Shown: piece by piece, positions 30,412-41,456 of the stretch
Position numbering within the stretch: the first letter of the stretch is position 1
How the letters are laid out: each line of letters starts with the position of its first letter
NCBI RefSeq assembly: GCF_000018285.1
Contig: NC_009901.1
Coordinates: 2,975,001 to 3,039,000, forward strand
Length of the DNA stretch: 64,000 bases
Direction of reading: 5' to 3'
DNA from: Shewanella pealeana ATCC 700345
GTDB taxonomy: Bacteria; Pseudomonadota; Gammaproteobacteria; Enterobacterales; Shewanellaceae
Program-made: the position numbers and the translations under genes
The notes under the pieces: generated by a model
Database searches by the model: none
Seen by the model: the letters and a program-made list of their open reading frames with translations, nothing else
What the model was told of the DNA's origin: nothing

Positions 30412-31166
30412 TTCCCTGCCTCGACGTCAAAGAGGGAAAAGTGGTAAAAGGGGTACAATTTCGAAACCATGAAATAGTCGGTGATATCGTTCCCCTCGCC
30501 CAACGCTACGCAGAAGAAGGCGCCGATGAGCTGGTCTTTTATGATATTACCGCCAGCGCTCACGATAGAGTGATTGATAAATCTTGGGTGAGCCGGGTCG
30601 CTGAACGCATCGATATCCCATTTTGCGTGGCAGGCGGTATTAGAACCATTGAGCAAGCACGTGAAAAACTCGCCTTTGGTGCCGATAAAATATCTGTCAA
30701 CTCACCCGCGCTTACCGATCCGAGTCTAATTGCACGATTACAGGATGAATTTGGCCGTCAGTGTATCGTCATTGGTATCGATTCTTATTATGACGCCAGC
30801 AGTGACAGCTATATGGTCAAACAGTTTACTGGCGATGAGTCTGCCACTAAAGATACCCAATGGTTTACACAGAATTGGGTAGAAGAGGTGCAAAAGCAAG
30901 GTTGCGGCGAAATAGTACTTAACGTGATGAACCAAGACGGCGTACGCCAAGGTTACGACATTAAACAACTGTCGATGATCCGTAGCATCTGTGACGTACC
31001 ATTAATCGCTTCTGGCGGGGCCGGTACCATGGAGCACTTTGAAGAAGTGTTTAGCCTAGCTAATGTCGATGCAGCACTTGCGGCTAGTGTATTCCACAAA
31101 GGGATCATCGACATTCAGGCGCTAAAGCGGTATCTAAAAGATAAAAATATTGCTGTCCGGATCTAA
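30393..31166 (+). CDS. hisF: Imidazole glycerol phosphate synthase subunit HisF
   Basis: TIM-barrel cyclase that joins ammonia with PRFAR to give imidazole glycerol phosphate and AICAR. The 257 residues start [22 protein letters not shown] and carry the second catalytic Asp in [22 protein letters not shown]-like ribosome site lies within the hisA end, and the start overlaps hisA by 19 bases. Confidence 0.98.
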
Positions 31167-31201
31167 TTCAGTGAGACCTTGACCCAAATTAAGGATGTAA
31201 C

Positions 31202-31840
31202 ATGACAAGTACCAAGCAAAACCAGCAATACGGCGATCTAATCACTCAATTGGACTGGAAAAAAACAGATGGCCTAGTTCCTGCTGTCGTACAGAACTTT
31301 TTAACCGGTAAAGTCTTGATGTTAGGCTATATGGATAAAGCTGCGTTAGACAAGAGCCTATCGACTAAACAAGTCACCTTCTTTAGTCGCAGCAAGCAAC
31401 GGCTCTGGACCAAGGGGGAAACCTCTGGTAATACGCTTGAATTAGTTGCTATCGATATGGACTGTGATAACGACAGCCTGTTAGTACAAGTAATCCCCAA
31501 CGGGCCGACTTGCCATAAAGGCACCGAAAGCTGCTGGAAAGATGGCAAGGCTCACAGCTTTATCGATAACCTTACTAGTCTAATTGCATCACGTAAGGGC
31601 CAAGATCCACAGTCGAGCTATACCGCTCACCTGTTTGAGAGAGGCACCAAACGTATCGCCCAAAAAGTCGGCGAGGAAGGCTTAGAAACTGCGCTAGCCG
31701 CTGCGACTAATGATAAGCCAGAGCTGATAGATGAAGCATCGGATCTCATCTACCACCTGTTGGTGCTGTTAGAAGATCAAGAGTTAAGTATGCAAGATAT
31801 CAACTTAAACCTGATGAAAAGACACAATAAGGCTAAGTAG
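31202..31840 (+). CDS. hisI: Bifunctional phosphoribosyl-AMP cyclohydrolase / phosphoribosyl-ATP pyrophosphatase HisI (HisIE)
   Basis: Fusion catalysing the second and third pathway steps. The N-terminal cyclohydrolase has metal-binding [10 protein letters not shown] and [12 protein letters not shown]; the C-terminal pyrophosphatase (from about residue 120) has [13 protein letters not shown] and [14 protein letters not shown]. The 212 residues match the E. coli fusion. It is the last gene of the operon, 35 bases after hisF, followed by a terminator. Confidence 0.97.
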   Translation: MTSTKQNQQYGDLITQLDWKKTDGLVPAVVQNFLTGKVLMLGYMDKAALDKSLSTKQVTFFSRSKQRLWTKGETSGNTLELVAIDMDCDNDSLLVQVIPNGPTCHKGTESCWKDGKAHSFIDNLTSLIASRKGQDPQSSYTAHLFERGTKRIAQKVGEEGLETALAAATNDKPELIDEASDLIYHLLVLLEDQELSMQDINLNLMKRHNKAK

Positions 31841-31849
31841 CCGAGTGAT

Positions 31850-31883
31850 AAGGGCGTAAGCTAAATTTACGCCCTTTATTTTT
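31850..31883 (+). terminator. his operon terminator
   Basis: Stem AAGGGCGTAA / TTTACGCCCTT followed by TATTTTT, ten bases after the hisI stop. Confidence 0.85.
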
Positions 31884-32081
31884 GGGGATAATTAACCCGT
31901 CGCAACGATTCATAACAGCATAATCTTTCAATTATCCTCCACTTTAACCGGCGATTTTACACTATAGAAAACACTGTTTTTACAAAGAGTAAAATCCTCG
32001 TTGTCCTAGTGTTGCAACCCACAACTTCTGTTACAATCTGCGCCACTAAAATTAAGCTTCTCAATAATAAAAGTGTGCCCT

Positions 32082-33185
32082 ATGAATCTTGCAGATAAAG
32101 TTTTAGTCGTAAATGACAACCTCCCAATTCGTACCGACAAACCTGTTCACTCAGGCAAGGTCCGCAGTGTTTACTGGTTAACCGAAGAAGATAGCGCTCG
32201 GTTAATTAAAGATAAAGGTTACGATGTACCAGCCGATGCTCCACTTGCCATTATGGTGATCAGTGACCGTATCTCAGCATTTGATTGCGTATGGCAAGGT
32301 GAAAATGGCTTAAATGGCGTTCCTGGTAAAGGTACGGCGCTTAATGCCATCTCAAATCACTGGTTTAAACTTTTCAAAGACAAGGGGCTTGCCGATAGCC
32401 ATATCCTTGATATCCCTCACCCACTCGTATGGATAGTGCAAAAAGCCCGTCCGGTGATGATTGAAGCCATTGCACGCCAGTACATTACTGGCTCAATGTG
32501 GCGTTCATACACCAAAGGTGAGCGTGAGTTCTGTGGTATTACTATCCCTGAAGGCCTAGAGAAAGATCAGAAACTCCCAGAACTGCTGATCACACCATCG
32601 ACTAAAGGTGTATTAACGGGTCTTGAAGGCGTGCCTGAAGCTGATGATGTAAACGTATCGCGCAGCGACATTGAGCGCCACGTTAAAGGCTTTAATTTCA
32701 GTAATGAGTCTGATATCGATCTTTACGAGAAACTGCTTAAAGAAGGCTTTGACGTGATTAGCGACGCACTGGCTGAGCACGATCAGATTTTTGTCGATAC
32801 CAAGTTTGAGTTTGGCTATGTCAATGATGCTGCTGGTAATGAAAAGCTCATTTATATGGATGAAGTGGGTACGCCAGATAGCTCTCGTATTTGGGATGGT
32901 TCATCGCACCGTGATGGTAAGATCATCGAGCAATCTAAAGAAGGCTTTAGACAATGGCTACTTAATCACTTCCCAGATCCAGATATCTTGTTAAACAAAA
33001 ATCGCATGGTGGAGCGTTTCGCACTTGCAAGTGATAACAAGTTACCAGAATCTGTGATGATGGATATCTCTAATACTTATGTGGGTATTGCTGAGAAGAT
33101 CATCGGCAAGAAGCTGCATATCAGTGACAATCCTAAGCAGGAAATCATCGATATCTTGCGCGACGAGTATCAACTTATCGTTTAA
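32082..33185 (+). CDS. purC: Phosphoribosylaminoimidazole-succinocarboxamide synthase PurC (long form)
   Basis: ATP-dependent ligase adding aspartate to CAIR in purine synthesis. About 367 residues, clearly longer than the 237-residue E. coli type, with [43 protein letters not shown] and DTKFEFGYV motifs. I start at ATG 32082; an upstream GTG at 32073 is possible. It stands alone between terminators. The intergenic region upstream (31884-32081) should hold its promoter, but I could not identify a convincing PurR operator. Confidence 0.95.
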   Translation: MNLADKVLVVNDNLPIRTDKPVHSGKVRSVYWLTEEDSARLIKDKGYDVPADAPLAIMVISDRISAFDCVWQGENGLNGVPGKGTALNAISNHWFKLFKDKGLADSHILDIPHPLVWIVQKARPVMIEAIARQYITGSMWRSYTKGEREFCGITIPEGLEKDQKLPELLITPSTKGVLTGLEGVPEADDVNVSRSDIERHVKGFNFSNESDIDLYEKLLKEGFDVISDALAEHDQIFVDTKFEFGYVNDAAGNEKLIYMDEVGTPDSSRIWDGSSHRDGKIIEQSKEGFRQWLLNHFPDPDILLNKNRMVERFALASDNKLPESVMMDISNTYVGIAEKIIGKKLHISDNPKQEIIDILRDEYQLIV

Positions 33186-33207
33186 TCGATGAGAAGACAA
33201 TTGTAAT

Positions 33208-33240
33208 AAAAAAGCCGCAATATCAATTGCGGCTTTTTTA
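33208..33240 (+). terminator. Terminator after purC
   Basis: Stem AAAAAAGCCGCAAT / ATTGCGGCTTTTTT around a short ATCA centre. The insertion sequence begins eight bases beyond it. Confidence 0.9.
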
Positions 33241-33247
33241 TTAATCA

Positions 33248-33263
33248 TGTCTTGTCCTGAAAT
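33248..33263 (+). repeat. Left inverted repeat of the IS3-family element
   Basis: Sixteen-base end, matching the right end at 14 of 16 positions, with the conserved inner core GTCCTGAAAT. Confidence 0.85.
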
Positions 33264-33288
33264 GTGTTTACACATTTAGGACTTTATA

Positions 33289-33687
33289 ATGACTACACCA
33301 ATACCAGCCCGCGTTAAGCGAACACAGCGAGATTATTCGTTAGGCTTTAAATTACAAGTTGTAGCTGCCGTAGAAAAAGGCGATATGACTTATAAACAAG
33401 CTCAAACAACCTATGGCATCCAAGGTCGCTCCACGGTACTTACTTGGCTTAGAAAGCACGGTAAGATGGACTGGACTCAACCAGTGAGAATGACTATGCC
33501 AAAAACAACTAAAGCTAAAGAAACCCCAGCTCAAAAGATTAAGCGCCTTGAAAAAGAGCTGGAAGATGAGCACTTACGTAATCTATTACTCAATGAAGCC
33601 GTTGATATTATTGATGCAGAATATGGAGCTGGCCTTAGAAAAAAGTACTTAGCCAGGGAGCGAGAAGTCTTCAAAAACAGAAAGTAA
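33289..33687 (+). CDS. IS3-family transposase OrfA
   Basis: The 132-residue regulatory and DNA-binding part of the transposase. The N-terminal helix-turn-helix (RDYSLGFKLQVVAAVEKGDMTY, then GRSTVLTWLRKHG) recognises the ends; a C-terminal leucine-rich helix (IKRLEKELEDEHLRNLLLNEA) should mediate pairing with OrfB or OrfAB. The frame ends at an A-rich stretch (CAAAAACAGAAAG) that can act as the frameshift site. Confidence 0.9.
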   Translation: MTTPIPARVKRTQRDYSLGFKLQVVAAVEKGDMTYKQAQTTYGIQGRSTVLTWLRKHGKMDWTQPVRMTMPKTTKAKETPAQKIKRLEKELEDEHLRNLLLNEAVDIIDAEYGAGLRKKYLAREREVFKNRK

Positions 33688-34523
33688 CGAGCTTAAATCG
33701 CGCTTGTAAGCTTCTGGGTATAACAAGACAAGCTATCTATCAAAGAGAACGAAGAGCGAATTGTAGAGCAATGGAGTTAGCCCCTGTAAGAGCGATGATA
33801 CTAGATATCCGTCGGTTTATGCCTCGGATTGGTGGCAAGAAACTCTACTTTTTACTTAAACCTAAGTTCATCGAGAAAGGGATTAAACTTGGGCGCGATA
33901 ACTTCTTTAGTTACTTGAAAAGTGAAGGCTTGTTAGTCAAACCTAAGCGTAATTATACCAAGACGACTAACAGTAAACATTGGATGAAGAAACATCCAAA
34001 TTTACTGAAAGAGTTAGTGCCAACAGCACCTGAAGAGGTGTTTGTTAGTGATATAACATATGTGCAATCAGAGCAAGGCATACATTATCTATCATTGGTA
34101 ACTGACGCGTTCAGTCGTAAAATAATGGGATATGAATTAAGTAATGAAATGAAAGCTACAGACGTAGTCAAAGCGTTAGAAATGACGATAAGTAATCGGC
34201 AGTATCAACATCGAGCAGTGCATCACTCAGACAGAGGGTTACAGTATTGCTCTGCCGTTTATCAGTTAGCGTTGCAAAGAAGTGACATCCGCGCATCAAT
34301 GACCGATGGATATGACTGCTACCAAAACGCACTAGCAGAACGTATAAATGGGATATTAAAGCAAGAGTTTCTATTATCTCCTTGCTGCAACCTTAATGAG
34401 TTAAAGCAACTCGTTGAGGAGTCAATTTTTATATACAATGAGCTGAGACCGCACTTAAGCTTGGGTATGAAAACACCTAATCAAGTGCATAAAAAAGACC
34501 AGCAGCAGAAGCTACTGGTCTAG
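33675..34523 (+). CDS. IS3-family transposase OrfB (expressed by -1 frameshift)
   Basis: DDE-type integrase-fold transposase. The frame is -1 relative to orfA and is open from 33639, so OrfAB can be made by slippage at about 33671-33683; the start given marks that region. Without frameshifting, the first ATG is at 33771. An HTH-like start (LNRACKLLGITRQAIYQRER) precedes the catalytic core: Asp in VSDITYVQ, Asp in HHSDRGLQY, Glu in LAERINGILK. No internal stop is seen, so it should be functional. Confidence 0.88.
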   Translation, partial: KQKVTSLNRACKLLGITRQAIYQRERRANCRAMELAPVRAMILDIRRFMPRIGGKKLYFLLKPKFIEKGIKLGRDNFFSYLKSEGLLVKPKRNYTKTTNSKHWMKKHPNLLKELVPTAPEEVFVSDITYVQSEQGIHYLSLVTDAFSRKIMGYELSNEMKATDVVKALEMTISNRQYQHRAVHHSDRGLQYCSAVYQLALQRSDIRASMTDGYDCYQNALAERINGILKQEFLLSPCCNLNELKQLVEESIFIYNELRPHLSLGMKTPNQVHKKDQQQKLLV

Positions 34524-34539
34524 TAAAAACCGTCAACCT

Positions 34540-34555
34540 ATTTCAGGACGGGACA
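34540..34555 (-). repeat. Right inverted repeat of the IS3-family element
   Basis: Sixteen-base end, immediately followed by the TCA target copy at 34556-34558. Confidence 0.85.
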
Positions 34556-34621
34556 TCAATATGTACTGCCCTAAAACCCAAAACCAGACAAGTTATCGGC
34601 TGCAACAATTTATTGAAAAGA

Positions 34622-35560
34622 CTACTTATAGATAGACTCTTCGCCTTCAGGTCGTGTCTTTAATACCTTTAAAAACCACATATACTGCTCTGGGTAAGCT
34701 AAGATCACCTGCTCTACCGCCTTATTCAACGCAATGGCTTCATTTTCTTTACCCTGCATGGTTTCAGGGGAGATTGCAGGCATCACAGTTAAATCAAAAT
34801 GGCGCTTAACTTGATCATAGCCAATCTTGACCGGCATAACTTGGGCGTTACCGGCCTGAGCTAAACGGCCTACAACAGGTAATGTCGCCTTAGTGGTACC
34901 TAAAAAGGGCGCAAAGATACTCTTATCTCGCCCAAGATCTTCATCGGGTAGGTAAAAGAAGCTGTTATCTTGCTTAAGCTCGGTAAGCAAGGCTCTGATC
35001 CCTGCTTCACGCATATAAATATTGCCGCCTTGGGAGCTACGCATACGGTTATTAAACCAGTTAAACAGATCATTCTTGTGAGCCTTAGCCATCGAAACCA
35101 TAGGTAAATCGATGTTCAGCCTTAAACCTGCGTATTCAATCCCCCATACATGCGGCATGATAAAAATCACTGGCTGACCCGCTGCACGTGCATTCTCAAC
35201 ATGCTCAAATCCATGCAGCTGCACTCGACGTCTCATATGAGCACGAGACTTTAACATCAATTCTGATTGTGCCAGCAAGATCATCACAAAGTTTTCGACG
35301 TTATCTTTAACTAACGCTTCAATCTCATCGGCTGATTTTTCAGGGAAACAAGTGGTCAAATTTGCCCTAGCAACCTTAATTGGCTTCTTAGCAATTTTCA
35401 TCACTAATTTAGCCAGTGTACGGGCGATTGGATCCCTTAACCTTGCAGGCATAAGACCAAATACCACCAGCACTAGAATGGCGACCCAGGTTAACCAATA
35501 TCTTGGGTGCAACAAACTAAGCTTAAAACGTCGGTCAAAATACTTCGGCTTTCTAGACAA
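34622..35560 (-). CDS. lpxM: Lipid A secondary acyltransferase LpxM (MsbB)
   Basis: Inner-membrane acyltransferase adding the last secondary acyl chain to Kdo2-lipid A. The 312 residues have an N-terminal membrane anchor (about 24-37), the HX4E catalytic motif HVWGIE (His137, Glu142), and the C-terminal EQYMWFLKVLKTRPEGEESIYK-like end that resembles LpxM more than LpxL. The start is TTG at 35560, supported by a GAGG site eight bases upstream. It follows ihfA on the same strand, after a terminator. Confidence 0.88.
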   Translation of the reverse strand: MSRKPKYFDRRFKLSLLHPRYWLTWVAILVLVVFGLMPARLRDPIARTLAKLVMKIAKKPIKVARANLTTCFPEKSADEIEALVKDNVENFVMILLAQSELMLKSRAHMRRRVQLHGFEHVENARAAGQPVIFIMPHVWGIEYAGLRLNIDLPMVSMAKAHKNDLFNWFNNRMRSSQGGNIYMREAGIRALLTELKQDNSFFYLPDEDLGRDKSIFAPFLGTTKATLPVVGRLAQAGNAQVMPVKIGYDQVKRHFDLTVMPAISPETMQGKENEAIALNKAVEQVILAYPEQYMWFLKVLKTRPEGEESIYK

Positions 35561-35589
35561 GGATAAAACCTCTACAGCAAATGGAAACA

Positions 35590-35614
35590 GAAAAAGCCAC
35601 TCAATTGAGTGGCC
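35590..35614 (-). terminator. Terminator after ihfA
   Basis: Perfect palindromic stem GCCACTCAATTGAGTGGC, followed on the minus strand by TTTTTC, between ihfA and lpxM. Confidence 0.8.
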
Positions 35615-35637
35615 TCTTCATTACAGTGCTAAAGCAA

Positions 35638-35934
35638 TTATTTCTTTGCGTTAGCCTCTTCGACACGGCTTTTAAGCTTCTGTCCCGGACGGAACGTCAC
35701 TACACGGCGTGCCGAAATTGGGATATCTTCTCCCGTCTTTGGGTTCCTTCCCGGTCTTTGATTCTTATCCCTCAGGTCAAAGTTGCCAAAGCCAGACAGC
35801 TTGACCTGCTCACCACTTTCAAGAGCTTGACGAATTTCTTCGAAAAACGTCTCAACCATCTCTTTCGCTACTCTCTTGTTGATACCTAGCGTTTCAAAAA
35901 GATGTTCTGCCATTTCGGCTTTGGTAAGTGCCAT
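35638..35934 (-). CDS. ihfA: Integration host factor subunit alpha
   Basis: DNA-bending nucleoid protein that works with IhfB. The 98 residues start [17 protein letters not shown] and carry the beta-arm GKNPKTGE-type segment ([14 protein letters not shown]) that inserts in the minor groove. A GAGGGA ribosome site lies before the ATG. It begins four bases after the pheT stop, preserving the pheS-pheT-ihfA order known from other gammaproteobacteria. Confidence 0.97.
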
Positions 35935-35938
35935 ACTT

Positions 35939-38326
35939 TTAGTCCCTCAACGATGCGTTGAACTCGTCTTTCAGAGCAGAAACCACGACGTCTACCATCT
36001 CAGCGATTTCTTTTTCTTCCAGTGTACGAGCGTTGTCTTGTAATAAGAGTGCTATTGCAAGGCTCTTTTTGCCTTCCTCTACACCTTTACCTCGGTATAC
36101 ATCGAACAAGTTTATGCCAACCAACTGATTTTCGCCAACTTTTCTTATCATTTTTACAACATCATTCGCTGCAATAGCGTCATCAACTACGATGGCGATA
36201 TCACGGCGGTTAGCTGGAAACTTAGATACAGTCTGGGCTAGCGGCAAATTAGCGTGCAATAAAGCGTCTAATTCTAGCTCGAAAATAATTGTTTTTCCGT
36301 TTAGGCCAAATGGCTTCTCTAGGCTTGGGTGAACCGTACCTATGATACCAATAACGCGATCATCTCTTAAGATTTCAGCACATTGCCCCGGATGTAACGC
36401 TGGATGAGTTGCTGGTCTGAAACTAAATTCAGCATCAGCAACAGTCAAACCGATGACTGCTTCTAAGTCACCTTTTAGGTCAAAGAAGTCAACGGTTTTT
36501 GACTCCATTGTCCAATGCTCGTCATTTTGGTTACCGGCAATAACAGCAGCAAGCATAGGTTGTTGTGACACACCAGACTCTGCTGTTTCATTTGGTACAA
36601 AACGTAGACCTGTTTCGAACAGTCTGACACGGTTTTGCTGACGGCTTTGGTTATAACCAACTGCAGTCAAAAGACCGGTGAACATAGACAGACGCATAGC
36701 AGACATTTCAACCGAAATTGGATTCGGTAGAATCATCGCCTCTGCACCTGGGTGAATCAACTCTTGCTGCTTCGGATCCACAAAGCTATAAGTCACAGCT
36801 TCTTGGAAACCTCGAGCAACCAGCATGCTACGAACACGCTTAATGTTGATGTTCGACTCTTTATGGTCAGACATGCTTAAATGAGCAATAGGCGCGATAT
36901 TTGGAATGTTGTTGTAACCGTAAATACGGGCAACTTCTTCAATCAAGTCTTCTTCTATTGCCATATCGAAGCGGTAAGTTGCCGTGGTTACATTCCACAG
37001 CCCTTCACTCACTACGACGATGAAACCTAAACGCTCTAGAATTTCTTTAACTTCAGCATCATCAATATGATGACCCAAAGTCTTATCTAGCTTGCTACGG
37101 CGCAATACGATCTGTACAGGCTTAGGTAGATTCTCTTCAGACTTTGCTTCAACAACTGGGCCAGCTTCACCACCACAGATCTCTAGCACTAAACGACTAG
37201 CACGATCCATAACCTTCTGTTGTAGCTCTGGGTCAACACCACGTTCGAAACGGTGTGATGCATCAGTATGCAGACCAATCTTACGTGCCTTGCCTAAGAT
37301 AGCTAGCGGTGCAAAGTAAGCGCACTCAAGTACGATATCAGTGGTTTCTGTGGTCACACCGCTGTGCTCACCACCAAATACACCCGCTAGAGCCAATGGC
37401 TTAGCGTGGTCAGCAATGATCAACATACCTTCAGGAATAGTGATTTCATTGCCATCAAGTAGAGTCAGTTTCTCTTCGCCGTTGGGCTTACGAACCACAA
37501 TACCGCCATCTAACTTAGCTAAGTCAAATGCGTGCATTGGTTGACCAAACTCAATCAATACATAGTTAGTAATATCGACGATAGGATCGATAGAGCGGAT
37601 ACCGCTACGACGCAATTTCTCTTGCATCCATAGTGGTGATTCAGCCTTAACGTTAACATTCTTGATAACGCGGCCTAAGTAACGACCACACTCTTGAGGT
37701 TCTTGAATATCAACGGTAACTGCATCAGCAATTGTCGCTTCAACCGCATCCCAAGTCGGTTCAGTAACCGATTGACGGTTTAACACGCCTACTTCACGAG
37801 CAAGACCTGCCATACCTAGACAATCTGCACGGTTAGCCGTTAAATCGACATCAATAATGGCATCGTTTAGATCTAAGAATTCACGTACGTCTTGGCCAAC
37901 AGGTGCGTCAAGTGGCAATTCAATAATGCCGTCACTTTCAATATCTACACCAAGCTCGCCAAATGAGCACAACATACCAAATGATGGCTGTCCACGTAGT
38001 TTGGCTTTTTTGATTTTGAAATCACCTGGTAGCACAGCGCCAACCATAGCGACTGCAACCTTAAGACCTAGACGACAGTTTGACGCACCACATACGATGT
38101 CGATTAGCTCTTCGCCGCCGACATTGATTTTAGTTACGCGTAATTTGTCTGCATCTGGATGCTGGCCACACTCAACGACTTCACCGACAACTACACCGCT
38201 AAACTCGGCAGCTACTGGCTCAATGCCGTCAACTTCAAGACCGGCCATAGTAATTTGGTGTGCTAACTCTTCACGATTAACGCTTGGGTTAACCCACTCA
38301 CGAAGCCAAGATTCACTAAATTTCAT
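35939..38326 (-). CDS. pheT: Phenylalanine--tRNA ligase subunit beta
   Basis: Large subunit of the heterotetrameric enzyme charging tRNA-Phe. The 795 residues have the usual order: N-terminal helical start, tRNA-binding OB-fold ([22 protein letters not shown]), B3/B4 editing domain, B5 and a catalytic-like core, and a C-terminal FDX-ACB anticodon-binding domain ([17 protein letters not shown]). It is between pheS (16-base gap) and ihfA. Confidence 0.97.
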
Positions 38327-38342
38327 GCTATTACAGCTCCGT

Positions 38343-39350
<1,008 letters not shown>

Positions 39351-39370
39351 CTAGACCTACGACTTTTGGG

Positions 39371-39420
39371 CTAACGTATTTTCTTTGTGAAAATAGAAAA
39401 AGACTAAAATTTTACGTTAG
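39371..39420 (-). promoter_or_regulatory. Structured pheS leader with a Phe-rich, start-less frame
   Basis: Nested inverted repeats: outer arms CTAACGTA (39371-39378) and TACGTTAG (39413-39420), inner arms TATTTTC (39377-39383) and GAAAATA (39389-39395). On the minus strand this segment contains the frame ILVFFYFHKENTLAQKS, which recalls the Phe-rich pheM leader of E. coli, but no ATG, GTG or TTG opens it; only a rare ATT is available. No T-run follows the stem, so a terminator is not seen. Confidence 0.4.
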
Positions 39421-39767
39421 ACAGGGGCGTTTGACTAGGGCTAATTCACTTTTTTCCGTGCTAACTGCCTATTTTGCTTAGTCCTTATACAAGCTTTCGC
39501 TAAATCAGCTTCGCATTATCCATTATGTGTACTTTTAACCTCTCACCCACAGAGCCCGCCTCAGCTAACTAAGACTTCAACCAAGCTCTCCCCGTCCAAT
39601 GATTGCTGAAATCACTTGGTGAAAATCTTGACCACTCTTAATCAATAACTTACCCCTAACATCGAGTGAAAAGTCAACAAACTGGCCTTTATTGTAAAAA
39701 AATAATTAAGGAAACAGCCAAGCATTCCGATAAGTAACTAAGTCGTCGCGATTATAATAAAGAGAAT
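39421..39767. other. Intergenic region between pheS and a chemotaxis receptor gene
   Basis: About 350 bases between divergent genes. Apart from the pheS leader and the FliA-like promoter at 39707-39733, I see no gene or strong hairpin. Confidence 0.55.
39707..39733 (+). promoter_or_regulatory. Candidate FliA (sigma-28) promoter for the chemotaxis receptor
   Basis: TAAG (39707-39710), 15 bases, then TCCGATAA (39726-39733). The known class 3 flagellar consensus is TAAA-N15-GCCGATAA, so each half differs at one base. It lies about 35 bases before the receptor ATG. Confidence 0.65.
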
Positions 39768-41267
39768 ATGATGAAAGAAGTTAAGTTCCGCTGGGTGGAT
39801 AAATACCTTATCCACATGACACTTAAAACAAAGTTTGCATTATTAGCTATAATCCCCATCATCACCCTCTTAGGTTTATCAGCGTTGCTAAACAGCGAGT
39901 ACAGACAAAACCTACTCGATAGCCAAGTCACTCAAACCCATGAATTCAACCAGACGTTCAATGAAGCACTCAACGTTGCCTATCAATATATTCCCGAAGA
40001 AAACAAGCAGGCATTCTTGGGTGCCATACAAGGCAAACTGTCTATCTATCAACAGCAAAATGCGCCCCATCAATTAACGGCTATCGCCGCTAAAGGCGGT
40101 GAAGCTAATATCACAGGGGATAAGATCGAAAGTGTCAGCTCTAGTGGCTCACAAGGCATCATTACCGTGTTAAGCACAGAGCAAAATACTAGCAGTCATA
40201 ATGAATATCTGGCCTATGTTGCAACCAGCCTATTGATCTTGATTATCCTTATAGTCAGTTACTATATTTCAAGTTTTGTTGGCGGCGCACTTTACACCAA
40301 TGTCATGGCACTAAAGAGAGCTGCTGAGGGTGATTTAACCGGTCGGCTTAACTTTTTTGAAGTAAAAGATGAATTCAGTATCCTTGCAATAAGCATAGAT
40401 ACCTTGGTCGAGCGTCAACATAAACTCGTTAGCGAAGTCACTAACGCCAGCTTACAAATTCGCAATGTAGTTCAAGCCTTTAGAAATACTGCAGAGGAAG
40501 GACAATCTTTAGCAATGAATCAGCGCCAGCATATCGACTCATTAGCAACGGCTATGGAACAGATGACAGCCGCGGTATCAGAAGTCGCTCGTAATGCTGA
40601 GTTGTCTTCCACTGAAACCCAAGAAGCCAATATCCAGGTCGATGCAGGCTCTCGAGATATCGCCATTACAGTTGAAGCGATTGGTGGATTAGCGATGGAA
40701 ATTGGCGATGCCTCTGAAGCGGTAAACCAGCTCAATGAAAATGCCGCAAAAATTGATGAAGTGGTCTCCACAATTAATGCTATTTCTGAGCAGACTAACT
40801 TATTAGCCTTGAATGCAGCCATTGAGGCGGCGCGAGCGGGTGAACAAGGCCGTGGATTTGCAGTAGTCGCCGATGAGGTTAGAACCCTTGCAGGTCGAAC
40901 TCAAGCTGCAACTGTTGAGATAAAAACCATGATTGAAGCACTACAATCCGGGGCCCGTAACCTCAAGCAAGTCATGCATCGCACCGTAGAAAAAGCCGAA
41001 GAAGGTAAGAAGCATGTACTCGATACGGGAAAAGACTTGGAAGGCATTGCTCACCATAGCGCCAAAGTCTTCGAAATGAGTGAGTTGATTGCCACATCAG
41101 CCGAAGAGCAGTCCTCTGTCGCAAACGAGATAGCCACCAATCTTATGGGTATTCGCAATCAATCTCACGATGTAGAACAATCTGCAAATCAGTCGGTATC
41201 AAGCTGTAATGAACTGCATGCAACTGCCGAACAGCTGGATAAACTGCTTATTGGCTTAAAGGTCTAG
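39768..41267 (+). CDS. Methyl-accepting chemotaxis protein
   Basis: Membrane chemoreceptor of 499 residues that would signal through CheA-CheW. A first membrane segment lies at about 23-41, a periplasmic sensor of only about 100 residues follows that I cannot assign to a family, then a second membrane segment at about 150-172, a HAMP linker ([17 protein letters not shown]) and the long coiled-coil signalling domain. The hairpin tip [20 protein letters not shown] is fully conserved. Tandem ATGs lie at 39768 and 39771 with an AAAGAG ribosome site. No PAS domain and no CheR-binding pentapeptide is seen at the C terminus. Confidence 0.93.
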   Translation: MMKEVKFRWVDKYLIHMTLKTKFALLAIIPIITLLGLSALLNSEYRQNLLDSQVTQTHEFNQTFNEALNVAYQYIPEENKQAFLGAIQGKLSIYQQQNAPHQLTAIAAKGGEANITGDKIESVSSSGSQGIITVLSTEQNTSSHNEYLAYVATSLLILIILIVSYYISSFVGGALYTNVMALKRAAEGDLTGRLNFFEVKDEFSILAISIDTLVERQHKLVSEVTNASLQIRNVVQAFRNTAEEGQSLAMNQRQHIDSLATAMEQMTAAVSEVARNAELSSTETQEANIQVDAGSRDIAITVEAIGGLAMEIGDASEAVNQLNENAAKIDEVVSTINAISEQTNLLALNAAIEAARAGEQGRGFAVVADEVRTLAGRTQAATVEIKTMIEALQSGARNLKQVMHRTVEKAEEGKKHVLDTGKDLEGIAHHSAKVFEMSELIATSAEEQSSVANEIATNLMGIRNQSHDVEQSANQSVSSCNELHATAEQLDKLLIGLKV

Positions 41268-41281
41268 TTAATAGCAATATT

Positions 41282-41308
41282 AAAAGCAGCCACTTGGCTG
41301 CTTTTTTG
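41282..41308 (+). terminator. Terminator after the chemotaxis receptor gene
   Basis: Stem AAAAGCAGCC / GGCTGCTTTT with a four-base loop, followed by further T. Confidence 0.85.
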
Positions 41309-41348
41309 ATTCTAAATAAATTTCACGCACTAAAACACCTTGTTTATT

Positions 41349-41377
41349 TTACAAAAAAACAACAAGACTTATATAAT
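41349..41377 (+). promoter_or_regulatory. Candidate sigma-70 promoter for the Cache/HAMP/PAS gene
   Basis: TTACAA (41349-41354), 17-base spacer, TATAAT (41372-41377), giving a leader of about 70 bases. The -10 is a perfect match, the -35 partial. Confidence 0.5.
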
Positions 41378-41456
41378 TAGCTCTACAAGCCCCATATCTT
41401 ATTTAGTACGGATGCCAATGGAGGGGGAAATTGATTATTTGAGCAGATAACTATAC

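Larger units (their letters stand above)
33248..34555 (+). mobile_element. IS3-family insertion sequence, about 1.3 kb, apparently intact
   Basis: The ends form imperfect inverted repeats, TGTCTTGTCCTGAAAT on the left and TGTCCCGTCCTGAAAT (reverse complement) on the right, matching at 14 of 16 positions. Both sides are flanked by the trinucleotide TCA (33245-33247 and 34556-34558), a 3-base target duplication as expected for IS3. Inside are an orfA and an orfB in the -1 frame relative to it, the IS3 plan. It sits between purC and lpxM, and interrupts no recognised gene. Confidence 0.9.

Noticed and set aside
41418..41450. Ten-codon frame MEGEIDYLSR before the sensor gene
   Set aside because: Too short and without amino-acid bias or attenuator structure; likely chance.
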